64,000 nucleotides of DNA, from assembly GCF_000022025.1 (NCBI RefSeq), contig NC_011886.1, positions 682,001 to 746,000 on the forward strand. The letters are read 5' to 3'. Position numbers and translations under genes: made by a program. This stretch comes from Pseudarthrobacter chlorophenolicus A6. GTDB taxonomy: Bacteria > Actinomycetota > Actinomycetes > Actinomycetales > Micrococcaceae. Of the stretch, positions 8,053-16,575 are shown one piece after another (position 1 is the stretch's first letter; every line of letters starts with the position of its first letter). The notes below the pieces were generated by a model that saw nothing but the letters and a program-made list of their open reading frames with translations, was not told the DNA's origin and did no database searches.

Positions 8053-9246
8053 TCAGACGGCCTCGAGGATGCTGACGTAGTTGGCGATGCCCACGCCGCC
8101 CATGTTCTGGACGGCTGCCCGGCGGGGTGCCGCGAGCTGCATGTCGCCGGCGGTTCCGGTGAGCTGCATGGCCGCCAGTACGTGCTGCGACACTCCGGTG
8201 GCACCCACGGGGTGGCCCTTGGACTTGAGGCCGCCGGAGACGTTGACCGGCAGCTTCCCGTCCTTGAATACCCACCCTTCCTCGAGCGCGCGGGCGCCCT
8301 GGCCGGGTTCGGTCAGTCCCATGGCCTCATACATGAGCAGTTCGGCGATGGTGAAGCAGTCGTGGACTTCAGCGAGGTCCAGGTCTTCGATCCCGACGCC
8401 GGCCATGGCCAGGGCGCGCTGCCACGAGACCCTGGTGGCTTCGAAGGCCGTGGGGTCCCGGCGCTCGGCCGGGAAGAAGTCGTTGGCCTGGCCGAAGCCT
8501 GCAAGCCTCACGGCAGGGTTGGCGCCTGCCGTGGGGGAGGTGGAGAGCACGACGGCGGCCGCACCGTCCGAGACGGGGGAGCAGTCGGTGCGGCGCAGGG
8601 GATCGGCCACCATCGGGTTCTTGTCCGTCACGGTCCGGCAGAACTCTTCGCCGAGGTCCTTCCGCAGTTGGGCGTAGGGGTTGTCCACGCCGTTGCGGTG
8701 GTTCTTGGCGGCGATGCTGCCCAGCACGTCCCCAAGTTTCCCGGCGGCGTCGTAACGTTTGGCGTAGTGCTTGGCCACTTCGGCGAACAGCCCGGTAAAG
8801 CCGGTGGTGGATGGCTTGCCGGCCATGTCGTAATCGGCCCCCAGCAGGCCTGCGCCCACCACGTCGGCCCCGGCGTGGGTCATCTTTTCGGCGCCGATCA
8901 CCAGGACGGTTTTGGCGGTTCCGGCCAGCAGCGACTTGGTGCCCTGCTGGAACGCTGCCGAACCCGAGGCGCAGGCGTTTTCCACGCGCGTGGACGGGAC
9001 ATTGACCAGATCCGGGGAGACCTGCAAAGCCAGCGACGACGGGAAGGCCAGCGGCATCATGCCGGAGTTGAACTGGCCCACGTAGATTTCATCGATCTGC
9101 CCGGGCTCCACTCCCGCGCTGGCGATGGCCTCGGTGGCCACCTGCACGATCAGTGATTCCAGCGTGTCGTCGGCGAGTTTGCCGAACTTGCTGTGCCCCC
9201 ACCCGGTGATCAGGACATCCTTGCCGAACTGTTCCTTCAGGCTCAT
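8053..9246 (-). CDS. Thiolase family protein, SCP2/acetyl-CoA acetyltransferase type
   Basis: A 397-residue thiolase. The nucleophile is cysteine 92 in [10 protein letters not shown], and the catalytic pair is completed by EVHDCF and by the histidine of [11 protein letters not shown]. The HDCF motif, in place of a C-terminal CxG, places it with SCP2-type thiolases. In this operon it would cleave acetoacetyl-CoA or a 3-ketoacyl-CoA into acetyl-CoA. Its ATG overlaps the stop of the CoA-transferase B gene by 4 bases, which fixes the start; the open frame to 9456 lies over that gene. It is the last gene of the operon. Confidence 0.9.
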   Translation of the reverse strand: MSLKEQFGKDVLITGWGHSKFGKLADDTLESLIVQVATEAIASAGVEPGQIDEIYVGQFNSGMMPLAFPSSLALQVSPDLVNVPSTRVENACASGSAAFQQGTKSLLAGTAKTVLVIGAEKMTHAGADVVGAGLLGADYDMAGKPSTTGFTGLFAEVAKHYAKRYDAAGKLGDVLGSIAAKNHRNGVDNPYAQLRKDLGEEFCRTVTDKNPMVADPLRRTDCSPVSDGAAAVVLSTSPTAGANPAVRLAGFGQANDFFPAERRDPTAFEATRVSWQRALAMAGVGIEDLDLAEVHDCFTIAELLMYEAMGLTEPGQGARALEEGWVFKDGKLPVNVSGGLKSKGHPVGATGVSQHVLAAMQLTGTAGDMQLAAPRRAAVQNMGGVGIANYVSILEAV

Positions 9247-9926
9247 GCCGCCACTTCCTCGTTCTCGAGGCGGACGTCGAAATCCGCTTCTGTTTTCTCC
9301 CGGATGTCCTCCACCGTGACCCCCGGTGCCAGCCGCGTCAGCATAAGCTGCCGCCTGCCGTCGCCCGTTCCTTCCCCATCTTTGACCAGGTCGAAGACGG
9401 CGAGGTCGCTGATGATCCGGTCCACACAGCTGAGGCCGGTCAGGGGGAGGGTGCATTCGCGGACGATCTTCGCTGTGCCGTCCTTGGCGTTGTGTTCGGT
9501 GAGGACCACCACCCGGGGCGTGCCGGCCACCAGGTCCATGGCCCCGCCCATGCCCTTGACCATCTTGCCGGGAATGGTCCAGTTGGCCAGGTCGCCGTTG
9601 CGGGAGACCTGCATGGCGCCCAGGATTGCCACCTTCACGTGGCCGCCGCGGATCATGCCAAAGGACGTGGCGGAGTCGAAGATGCTGCCGCCGGGAAGCA
9701 CCGTGACGGTCTGCTTGCCGGCGTTGATGAGGTCCGCGTCCTCCTCTCCCTCGTAGGGGAACGGCCCCATGCCGAGGAGTCCGTTCTCGCTCTGCAGGAC
9801 CACCCGAACGCCGTCGGGCAGGTTGTTGGCCACCAGCGTGGGGATGCCGATCCCCAGGTTGACGTAGTCGCCGTCGTTCAGTTCTTCTGCCGCGATCGCA
9901 GCCATTTCATCCCTGGTCCAGGCCAT
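9243..9926 (-). CDS. 3-oxoacid CoA-transferase subunit B
   Basis: A 227-residue beta subunit that, with subunit A, moves CoA from succinyl-CoA or another donor to acetoacetate. The catalytic glutamate is residue 47 in [11 protein letters not shown], and GIGIPTLV lies in the N-terminal part. I chose the ATG at 9926 because GAGGAAA lies about 6 bases upstream; the ATG at 9950 has no such site. Unusually, its partner subunit gene is not adjacent: the AtoE transporter gene lies between them. Coupled by overlap to the thiolase. Confidence 0.92.
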   Translation of the reverse strand: MAWTRDEMAAIAAEELNDGDYVNLGIGIPTLVANNLPDGVRVVLQSENGLLGMGPFPYEGEEDADLINAGKQTVTVLPGGSIFDSATSFGMIRGGHVKVAILGAMQVSRNGDLANWTIPGKMVKGMGGAMDLVAGTPRVVVLTEHNAKDGTAKIVRECTLPLTGLSCVDRIISDLAVFDLVKDGEGTGDGRRQLMLTRLAPGVTVEDIREKTEADFDVRLENEEVAA

Positions 9927-9981
9927 GGTTTCCTCGATTCTCAGTGTCATATCGGTTGTTTGGGGTTGCCGCTTGTTTCAG

Positions 9982-11421
9982 TCATTTGGGAATGACCGGC
10001 GGAACGAACTCGAAGGTCATTCCCAGCAGCCAGGCCAGCAGCAGGACCACCGGAAGGTGGAACAGGAACTGCTGGAAGGTGAAGCCCACCAGGTCCCGGG
10101 CGCGCAGTCCCAGCACGGCCAGCAGCGGCAGCATGAAGAAGGGGTTGATGAGGTTGGGCAGGGCCTCGGCCATGTTGTAAATCTGGACTGTCCAGCCCAG
10201 GTTCATGTTGACGTCCGTGGCGGACTGCATCACGTAGGGCGCCTCCACCAGCCACTTGCCTCCGCCCGAGGGGACGAACATGCCCAGGAAGGCCGTGTAG
10301 AGGGCGATGACAACCGCAAATGCGCCGTTGCTGCCGATGCTAGTGAAGAAGTGGGCCAGGTGCTCGGAGACGGTGAGCCCGTCAGCCCCGGCGGCCTTCG
10401 TTAGGATGGCCGCCATGGCTGCGTAGAGCGGGAACTGGACCAGGATTCCGGCGGTGGCGGGCACGGCCTTGGTGACCGCCTGCAGGAACTTCCGGGGAGT
10501 GCCGTGCAGCACCAGGCCCAGCATCAGGAACACCAGCAGGTAGCCGTTCAGCGAGCTGACCACCGAGAGGATGGGCAGCGTAAGCAGCTGGGAGACCAGC
10601 CAGCCCAGTGTCAGGACACCGGCGATGATGGGGAGGATCCGGCTGTACTCAAGCCATTCACCCGGGCGCGACTTCTCGGCGGGAGCCTCGGGCTCGTCGT
10701 CCAGGTCCACGCCCATATCCTCGGCCGTGCGGATGGCTTTTCCCGTGGGGGCCGAGAAGTGCGCGATCACGGTGGTGAGGAGCATGAGGATCACCAGCGT
10801 CAGCAGCGACTGCCACGTGAAGATGGTGGTGCCGAAGTCCAGGACCCCGGTGATCTGCAGCAGCGCCGGCGGAATCGATTCCTTTGTTGCCTGCAGCTGC
10901 GCGGCTGAGGAGGACAGCCCCAGGGCCCACACTGCCCCGAGCCCCATGAAGGCAGCCGCACCGAGGGCGCGGTAGTCGACCGTGAGGTCCGGACGCCGGG
11001 CGATGGCCCGGGCCAGGAGGCCACCGAAGATCAGGCTAAGGCCCCAGTTGATGAACGAGACGGACATCGACATGACGGCCACGAAGCTCACCGCCGTTCG
11101 GGCGGATCCCGGAATGACGGCCAGGCGGTTGATGAGCCGGGCAACCGGGGGCGACGTGGCCACCACATAGCCGGTGAGCACCACCATGGCCATCTGCAGG
11201 GTGAAGGCGGTGAGGTCCCAGAATCCGTTGCCGAAGGAGTCCACCACCGCCTTGGGGGAAGCCCCAATGGCCAGTGCGGCAATGGCTACCAGGACAACGC
11301 CGGCGAGGGCAAAGATGTAGGCGTCCGGGAACCACTTCTGCGTCCATCCGGCGAGGCTTTCCGCCATCCGGGCCAAGCCCTTCTGGCGGACGTCCCCGTC
11401 TTGAATCTGCGCGGTGTTCAT
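9982..11421 (-). CDS. atoE: Short-chain fatty acid transporter, AtoE family
   Basis: A 479-residue polytopic membrane protein of the AtoE/TIGR00366 type, with about 12 hydrophobic segments. Family sequences include WFPDAYIFALAGVVLVAIA near residue 30, SFINWGLSLIFGG, and NPFFMLPLLAVLGLRARDL near the C-terminus. Members import short-chain acids such as acetoacetate or butyrate. GGAGAG precedes the ATG by about 9 bases. It sits between the two CoA-transferase subunit genes, so uptake and activation are encoded together. Confidence 0.92.
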   Translation of the reverse strand: MNTAQIQDGDVRQKGLARMAESLAGWTQKWFPDAYIFALAGVVLVAIAALAIGASPKAVVDSFGNGFWDLTAFTLQMAMVVLTGYVVATSPPVARLINRLAVIPGSARTAVSFVAVMSMSVSFINWGLSLIFGGLLARAIARRPDLTVDYRALGAAAFMGLGAVWALGLSSSAAQLQATKESIPPALLQITGVLDFGTTIFTWQSLLTLVILMLLTTVIAHFSAPTGKAIRTAEDMGVDLDDEPEAPAEKSRPGEWLEYSRILPIIAGVLTLGWLVSQLLTLPILSVVSSLNGYLLVFLMLGLVLHGTPRKFLQAVTKAVPATAGILVQFPLYAAMAAILTKAAGADGLTVSEHLAHFFTSIGSNGAFAVVIALYTAFLGMFVPSGGGKWLVEAPYVMQSATDVNMNLGWTVQIYNMAEALPNLINPFFMLPLLAVLGLRARDLVGFTFQQFLFHLPVVLLLAWLLGMTFEFVPPVIPK

Positions 11422-11474
11422 TGTTGTGTGCTCTCCATTGAGTTGCTGGCGGTTGTTGCGGGTGCCGGCGCCGG

Positions 11475-12191
11475 TCAGGCTGACACAAGACCGGTGCGTG
11501 GCCGCACAGTCCGCTGCTCAATGTCCTTTACCCGGTTGGTTGCCTGCACCAAACGCTGGACGAAGACGCCCGGGGTGACCACGTGGTTGGGGTCCACTTC
11601 CCCGGGCTGCAGGATCACCTCGGCCTCGGCGATGGTCAGCTTGCCGGCCGTGGCCACCACGGGATTGAAATTCCGGGCTGTGTAGCGGTAGGCGAGGTTG
11701 CCGTCCGTATCGGCGGTACAGGCGTGGACAAGTGCGACGTCTGCAATGATGGCGCGCTCGCGGACGTACGTTTCGCCGTCGAATACTTCCAGCGGCTTTC
11801 CTTCCGCTACCAACGTGCCCACGCCGGTCTTCGTGTAGAACGCCGGGATGCCCGCCCCACCCGCCCGGAGCCGCTCCGCCAGGGTGCCCTGGGGCGTGAA
11901 TTCAACCTCCAGCTTTCCGGCAAGGTACTGCTCGGCGAAGAGTTTGTTTTCCCCCACGTAGGAGGCGATCACTTTGCGGACCTGGCCCGCTTCGATGAGG
12001 ATGCCGAGGCCCTTACCGTCCACGCCCATGTTGTTGGAGACCACAGTGAGGTTCTGCACGCCGGAGTCACGGACGGCTTCGATCAGGTCTGCCGGAATAC
12101 CGCTGAGCCCGAAGCCGCCAACGGCGAGGGTCATGCCGTCCTGCAGCACCCCTTCCAGGGCGGCGGCAGCGGAGTCCTGGATTTTGCTCAT
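11475..12191 (-). CDS. 3-oxoacid CoA-transferase subunit A
   Basis: A 238-residue alpha subunit of family I CoA-transferases. The N-terminal glycine-rich loop is VGGFGLSGIP (residues 19-28), followed by NNMGVDGKGLG and YVGENKLFAEQYLAGKLEVE. With subunit B it forms acetoacetyl-CoA. GAGGAG lies 9 bases before the ATG. First gene of the leftward operon, 126 bases or more from the divergent IclR gene, with a perfect 17-bp palindrome about 30 bp upstream of its start. Confidence 0.93.
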   Translation of the reverse strand: MSKIQDSAAAALEGVLQDGMTLAVGGFGLSGIPADLIEAVRDSGVQNLTVVSNNMGVDGKGLGILIEAGQVRKVIASYVGENKLFAEQYLAGKLEVEFTPQGTLAERLRAGGAGIPAFYTKTGVGTLVAEGKPLEVFDGETYVRERAIIADVALVHACTADTDGNLAYRYTARNFNPVVATAGKLTIAEAEVILQPGEVDPNHVVTPGVFVQRLVQATNRVKDIEQRTVRPRTGLVSA

Positions 12192-12217
12192 GGGTGTGTC
12201 TCCTCATCGAGATTGTC

Positions 12218-12234
12218 AGTCCACTTTGTGGACT
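12218..12234. promoter_or_regulatory. Perfect palindrome, candidate IclR operator O1
   Basis: AGTCCACTTTGTGGACT is a perfect inverted repeat (7-base arms, 3-base centre) just upstream of the CoA-transferase A gene. Its core xTCCACxxTxTGGAC recurs at 12339-12353. Confidence 0.65.
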
Positions 12235-12308
12235 TGGCTTCTGCATAGGGAGACTACGGTCCCCGTCTCAGGCCCGTCAAGACTACATTCCATGCTTTTG
12301 TAGCGCTG

Positions 12309-12323
12309 TTCTATACTATGGAC
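12309..12323. promoter_or_regulatory. Candidate IclR operator O3 (degenerate), overlapping a -10 element
   Basis: TTCTATACTATGGAC matches O2 at most positions and starts exactly 30 bp before it, about three helical turns. It contains TATACT, a good -10 hexamer for rightward transcription of the iclR-type gene, so bound protein would repress its own gene. Confidence 0.45.
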
Positions 12324-12338
12324 CCAGAGCAAAAGAGT

Positions 12339-12353
12339 ATCCACAATATGGAC
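12339..12353. promoter_or_regulatory. Candidate IclR operator O2
   Basis: ATCCACAATATGGAC shares TCCAC and TGGAC half-sites, at the same spacing, with the perfect palindrome O1. It overlaps an ATG at 12348, an argument that this ATG is not the start of the regulator gene. Confidence 0.5.
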
Positions 12354-12368
12354 GATTGGACCCAATCA

Positions 12369-13160
12369 ATGAGCAATTCTCCCGTGCAGGGCGCCCAGGT
12401 GGTCAGCCGCCTCGCAGGCCTGCTGCGGCTGGTTGGCCGCAGCGCCGGGGGCATGCCGCTGGCTGGAATTGTCCGCGAATCGGGCCTCACCCGGCCTACC
12501 GTTCACAGGCTTTTGTCCTCCATGGCCGCCGAGGGCCTACTGGACCACGATCCCGCCAACGGCAACTGGGTGCTGGGCCCCGAGATGCTGCTGCTGGGGT
12601 CGGTGGCCTCCGCCCGTTTCCCCATGGAGGACATTGCCCGGCCCAGCCTGCGGCGGCTGGCCGAGGCCACGGGCGAGAGTGCCTTCTTCTCCATCCGCCG
12701 CGGCACGGAAACGGTCTGCCTGCTGCGGGAGGAAGGCAGTTTCCCGGTACGTTCCTTCGTGCTGCGCGAGGGCGTGCGGTTCCCCTTGGGGGTGGCGTCC
12801 GCGGGAACAGCCATCATGGCCTTCCTTCCCGACGGGGAACGGGAAGGGATCCTTCAGGACTGGGAGGCCCACGCGGGAACCTTCGCGGCCGGGCACACCG
12901 CCGGCATCGTCCGGGAGAACCTTGAGCGCACCAGGCTGGCCGGCTACTCAGTGAACCCCGGGCTCGTCCTTGAAGGCAGCTGGGGGATGGGCGCCGCCGT
13001 GTTCGACAGGTCCGGCAAGCCGGCCTGGGCGCTGTCCCTGACAGGCATCGAGCCGCGTTTCAAGCCCGAACGGCAGGAAGAGCTTGGCGGCCTCCTCCTG
13101 GCGGAGGCCCACCGGATCACGCAGCAGTTGGGCGGGGGAGAAGGTGCCTTGCCCCGCTGA
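12369..13160 (+). CDS. IclR family transcriptional regulator
   Basis: A 263-residue regulator with an N-terminal winged helix (residues 10-65; GIVRESGLTRPTVHRLLSSM) and a C-terminal effector-binding GAF-like domain (ESAFFSIRRGTETVCLLREE, FPLGVASAGTAIMAFL). It is divergent from the acetoacetate operon and probably controls it, with an acyl or keto acid as effector. I chose the ATG at 12369 because the usual nine-residue lead to the HTH begins there. ATGs at 12318 and 12348 lie inside the -10 element and operator-like repeats. No clear ribosome site precedes any of the three, so the start remains uncertain. Confidence 0.88.
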   Translation: MSNSPVQGAQVVSRLAGLLRLVGRSAGGMPLAGIVRESGLTRPTVHRLLSSMAAEGLLDHDPANGNWVLGPEMLLLGSVASARFPMEDIARPSLRRLAEATGESAFFSIRRGTETVCLLREEGSFPVRSFVLREGVRFPLGVASAGTAIMAFLPDGEREGILQDWEAHAGTFAAGHTAGIVRENLERTRLAGYSVNPGLVLEGSWGMGAAVFDRSGKPAWALSLTGIEPRFKPERQEELGGLLLAEAHRITQQLGGGEGALPR

Positions 13161-13182
13161 GCCTCCCCGGCTTTGCCCACGT

Positions 13183-13224
13183 ACGACGGCGGCGCGCCGC
13201 CTTGGTGGGGCGACGCGCCGTCGT
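13183..13224. terminator. Hairpin repeat copy B, likely bidirectional terminator
   Basis: Arms ACGACGGCG and CGCGCCGTCGT pair with a 3-base bulge, between the convergent iclR-type and nadE genes. The surrounding 70-90 bp resembles copy A near 7960-8045, including CTTTGCCC before the hairpin and ATTCAGCGGTG / ATATCAGCGGTG after it. Confidence 0.6.
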
Positions 13225-13283
13225 GATCCCCCAAAGCAGGGGAATATCAGCGGTGGGAGCCGGGCAGCCGCCCGGCGGGAACT

Positions 13284-14117
13284 TTAGCGCCCTTCGTCCT
13301 TCCACCACGTGTCAAAAACGGTGACGGGGACTGTGCGCTTGTGGCGGGTGCGCAGGTACTTCTGCTCGATGGATTCGGCGACGGACTCCGGAACCTCCCG
13401 GCCTTCGAGGTAGTCATCGATCTTGTCGTAGCTGATTCCCAGCTCGTCCTCATCCGTGCGGCCTGGCCGGTCGTCCAGAAGGTCGGCGGTGGGGACTTTC
13501 TCCCAGATGCGTGCCGGGGCGCCGAGCTCGGCCAACAGGGCCCGGTTCTGCCGCTTGTTCAAACCGAAGAGCGGCAGGATGTCCGCGCCGCCGTCGCCAA
13601 ACTTGGTGAAGAACCCGGTAACGGATTCCGCGCCGTGGTCTGTGCCGATCACCAGGTAATTGAACTCACCGGCCAGCGCGTACTGGGCGATCATCCGGGT
13701 GCGGGCCTTGGTGTTGCCCTTGTGGAAGTCGGAGATCTCCGAGCCGGCAGTCTTTTCGAACTCATCCTCGAAGCCGTCCACGGCCGCGGAAATGTTGAAG
13801 GTCCACTCGGTTTTGGCCTTGATGAAGTCCAGGGCCGCCTGCGCATCTTCCTCGTCATGCTGCACACCGTAAGGCAAGCGGACGGCCACGAAATTGGCTT
13901 CCACGCCTTCCGCTTCGAGCTCCTCGACTGCCTGCTGGGCCAGCTTTCCGGCCAGCGAGGAATCGAGCCCTCCGGAGATCCCCAGGACAAAGCCCTTGGT
14001 GCCGGTGGCCTTGAGGTACTCCTTGAGGAATGTGACGCGCTTGCGCACCTCCCCTGCGGGATCGATCCGGGGCTGCACGCCCATTTCTTCAATGATGGTG
14101 GCCTGGAGTTCGCGCAT
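13284..14117 (-). CDS. nadE: Ammonia-dependent NAD+ synthetase
   Basis: A 277-residue enzyme that amidates nicotinic acid adenine dinucleotide to NAD+ with ATP and ammonia. The PP-loop SGGLDSS is at residues 48-54, and [22 protein letters not shown] and FGLNKRQ follow in family order. There is no N-terminal glutaminase domain, so it is the short NH3-dependent form. I chose the ATG at 14117 because [14 protein letters not shown] aligns with the E. coli N-terminus; a GTG at 14147 would add ten residues. Convergent with the iclR-type gene. Confidence 0.95.
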   Translation of the reverse strand: MRELQATIIEEMGVQPRIDPAGEVRKRVTFLKEYLKATGTKGFVLGISGGLDSSLAGKLAQQAVEELEAEGVEANFVAVRLPYGVQHDEEDAQAALDFIKAKTEWTFNISAAVDGFEDEFEKTAGSEISDFHKGNTKARTRMIAQYALAGEFNYLVIGTDHGAESVTGFFTKFGDGGADILPLFGLNKRQNRALLAELGAPARIWEKVPTADLLDDRPGRTDEDELGISYDKIDDYLEGREVPESVAESIEQKYLRTRHKRTVPVTVFDTWWKDEGR

Positions 14118-14191
14118 GTGGTCCACACTAGCCAGCGGCGGCAACACTGCTCAAGCAACCGCACCGGCCCGGCCCCACTAAACTTGAAACC

Positions 14192-14776
14192 ATGACTTCC
14201 CCCAGTGAGACTGCAGTGGACTCTGCAGCCGCCCGCGCCCGACTGCTCGAACTCATCAAGGAACTTGCCGTGGTCCGCGGCAAGGTCATCCTCTCCAGTG
14301 GCGCGGAGGCGGATTACTACATCGACCTTCGCCGCATCACCCTGCACCACGAGGCGTCCAAGCTGGTGGGCCAGGTCATGCTGAAGATGGCGGACGACGC
14401 CGGCATCAGCTTTGAGTGCGCAGGTGGCCTGACCATGGGGGCCGACCCCGTGGGCACCGCCGTCATGCACGCTGCGGTGGACGCCGGCCGCACCGTGGAC
14501 GCGTTCGTGGTCCGCAAGGCCCAGAAGTCCTACGGCATGGGGCGCCAGGTGGAGGGCCCCTCGGTTGAGGGCCGGAACGTGCTGGTCCTCGAGGATACGT
14601 CCACCACCGGCGGATCCGCGCTGACGGCCGTCGAGGGCGTCCGCAAGGCCGGTGGCAACGTTGCGGCCGTGGCAGTGATCGTGGACCGCGATACCGGCGC
14701 CAAGGAGAAGATCGAAGCCGAAACCGGTGTGCCCTACCTCTTCGCATTCGGCAAGGACGAACTGGGCCTCGACTAA
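14192..14776 (+). CDS. pyrE: Orotate phosphoribosyltransferase
   Basis: A 194-residue enzyme of pyrimidine synthesis that joins orotate to PRPP to give orotidine 5'-phosphate. The PRPP loop VLVLEDTSTTGGSA lies near residues 130-143, and VVRKAQKSYGMGRQVEG precedes it in place of the usual RKxxKxHG. A TAAACT -10 hexamer at 14179-14184 ends 7 bases before the ATG, so the mRNA is probably leaderless. It is divergent from nadE and separate from the other pyr genes, which is usual in actinobacteria. Confidence 0.96.
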   Translation: MTSPSETAVDSAAARARLLELIKELAVVRGKVILSSGAEADYYIDLRRITLHHEASKLVGQVMLKMADDAGISFECAGGLTMGADPVGTAVMHAAVDAGRTVDAFVVRKAQKSYGMGRQVEGPSVEGRNVLVLEDTSTTGGSALTAVEGVRKAGGNVAAVAVIVDRDTGAKEKIEAETGVPYLFAFGKDELGLD

Positions 14777-14949
14777 CACCCATCCGCCAGCCCCGGGCAG
14801 CAAATGCTGGACCGGGGCCGGCAGCCCGGCCGGGAGGCCGGGCGGGGGAGGGGCGGCACCGAATGAACTGGCCAGCGCACTTGGCCCGGACCGGCAGCTG
14901 ACCTAATATTTTCGTTAGCCCCACTTAGTACCCCTTGGAGAACGTGCCC

Positions 14950-15717
14950 ATGCCCACCGACGAACAGCCTTTGAGCGCCACCGAGACGGTTCAGGACCTG
15001 ATCCTGGACAGCTCGGACTTTGAAGAGTTCCTCAATGAGCTCGCACGTTTCTCGGCTCACCAGGTCGCCGGGCTGGGCGATGATGCCCTGTGCGGCATTA
15101 CGCTGCTGCGTGACAGGAAGGCCGCCACGATCGGCTGGAGCAGCGACTCCGCCCGCGAAGTGGACGAGATCCAGTATTCGCTGTCCCAGGGACCCTGCCT
15201 GACCGCCGCCCAGGAAGAACGCGAGATCCACGTTCCGGACCTGCACGAGGAAGAGCGGTGGGGCCCGGAGTACGCCTCCGCTGTAGCTTCCTACGGGCTG
15301 CGTTCGGTGTTGTCGCTGCCTTTCAACCTGCAGGGCGACGCGAAGGCGGCGCTCAACCTGTACTCGGATGTCCCGCACAAGTTCGACGAGCGGGCCACAG
15401 CGAAGGCCCGCGGCTACACGAGGGAGATTTCCCAGGCCCTGCGGCTGGCCGTGCGCTTCTCCCTCCATACGGACAGCGCAGCCAACCTCCGGGCAACCCT
15501 GGAATCGCGCACTATCATCGACATCGCCATTGGTATTGTCATGGCGCAGAACCGGTGCAGCCAGGAAGCGGCCATCAGGATCCTCACCGAGGCGTCCAGC
15601 AACAGCAATACAAAATTGCGCGACATCGCCAAATCGTTGGTTGACTCCGTCGGCGGCTCAGGCACGCGTACCTTTTACCAGGAGCCGGGCATCCGCAAGC
15701 CTGAACAGTCAGCCTAG
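14950..15717 (+). CDS. GAF-ANTAR domain protein
   Basis: A 255-residue signal protein. A GAF domain (about 25-165; QVAGLGDDALCGITLL, SQGPCLTAAQEE, LRSVLSLPFNL) is joined to an ANTAR RNA-binding domain (about 175-235; LESRTIIDIAIGIVMAQNRC, EAAIRILTEASSNSNTKLRD). ANTAR proteins act as antiterminators or RNA regulators after a signal, and the GAF domain is the likely sensor. The ATG at 14950 has GGAG about 9 bases upstream; TTG 14935 and GTG 14944 are possible alternatives. A STAS-like gene follows on the same strand. The RNA target is unknown. Confidence 0.9.
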   Translation: MPTDEQPLSATETVQDLILDSSDFEEFLNELARFSAHQVAGLGDDALCGITLLRDRKAATIGWSSDSAREVDEIQYSLSQGPCLTAAQEEREIHVPDLHEEERWGPEYASAVASYGLRSVLSLPFNLQGDAKAALNLYSDVPHKFDERATAKARGYTREISQALRLAVRFSLHTDSAANLRATLESRTIIDIAIGIVMAQNRCSQEAAIRILTEASSNSNTKLRDIAKSLVDSVGGSGTRTFYQEPGIRKPEQSA

Positions 15718-15849
15718 GCGGGCTGCCCTTCCGGGCGGCATTGGGGAGGAGCGGTATGGGGCGCCGGAGCGCGGGTTGTGCCGGCACACCATCGGGGATA
15801 CGCTGACCGTGGTTGAGCCGTCGGCCATAGAACCTCTTTTGGAGTACCT

Positions 15850-16491
15850 ATGGACCGCTCTCTTAATGCGCTCGTTAACCTCGACGTCCCCACTGACATC
15901 GTCAGGATCGACGTCCGAGGAAGCCTCACCCACGATTCCCGGCCGGACCTTGTCCACATCATCCGCCGCGTCCGGCGCATGGGCATCCGTGCCCACATCC
16001 GCGTCGACCTCTCGCAGGCTGCACTGGTGGAATCCAGTGCACTGGCGGGCCTCCGCAGTGACCTGAACACGATGGACGCCAACACCCTGCCGGGCATCTA
16101 CGGCTCGGGTGTTTCGCTCCACCTCACGGGTTCACACGACAGGCTGCCGGGCGCACCCATGGCCGGTGCCGAGCCTGTCCAGGACCTCCAGCAACTGCAT
16201 ATCGTCGACGACGACGCCAGCTTCCCGAACCACGGCAGGCCCTTCGGAGAGGGGCACCAGGTAGCGCCGGATGCCGCTCTGGAGGAATTGTTCGGGCGGG
16301 CTCTGGTGGAGTACTCCGAACAGGAACTCCTCGCTGCCAGCGACACCCTCTTTGCGCTGCTGGACCACCCCGGGGCCTTCCCCGGCTCCGACCTCCTGGG
16401 ACGCTACAAGGACATCGGCCGCGAGCTTGGCCGCCGCCAACAGGAGCCGCAGGCGCCGTTCCCGGCAGCGGAGGGCCAGGCCGCCAGCTGA
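15850..16491 (+). CDS. STAS-like domain protein
   Basis: A 213-residue protein. Residues 8-80 resemble a STAS/anti-sigma antagonist fold: NLDVPTDIVRIDVRGSL, a central helix, HIRVDLSQAALVESSALAGL. The serine pair in VESSAL matches the phospho-serine region of SpoIIAA-type antagonists. The C-terminal half has no recognised domain and is rich in acidic residues and leucine (VEYSEQELLAASDTLFALLD). TTTTGGAG precedes the ATG. It follows the GAF-ANTAR gene after 132 bp, which suggests related stress or growth-phase signalling; that link is inference. Confidence 0.7.
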   Translation: MDRSLNALVNLDVPTDIVRIDVRGSLTHDSRPDLVHIIRRVRRMGIRAHIRVDLSQAALVESSALAGLRSDLNTMDANTLPGIYGSGVSLHLTGSHDRLPGAPMAGAEPVQDLQQLHIVDDDASFPNHGRPFGEGHQVAPDAALEELFGRALVEYSEQELLAASDTLFALLDHPGAFPGSDLLGRYKDIGRELGRRQQEPQAPFPAAEGQAAS

Positions 16492-16575
16492 TATCCTGCC
16501 CCGCCCGGGGCAGTCACCGAATGGTTATCCAAGGCTCCTTGCGGCGGACTCTTCAGTTGTGCCTACGGTAGAGGC

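Noticed and set aside
9247..9456. Thiolase start upstream inside the CoA-transferase B gene
   Set aside because: The extra 70 residues are out-of-frame reading of the transferase gene; the ATGA overlap at 9243-9246 is the normal coupled start.
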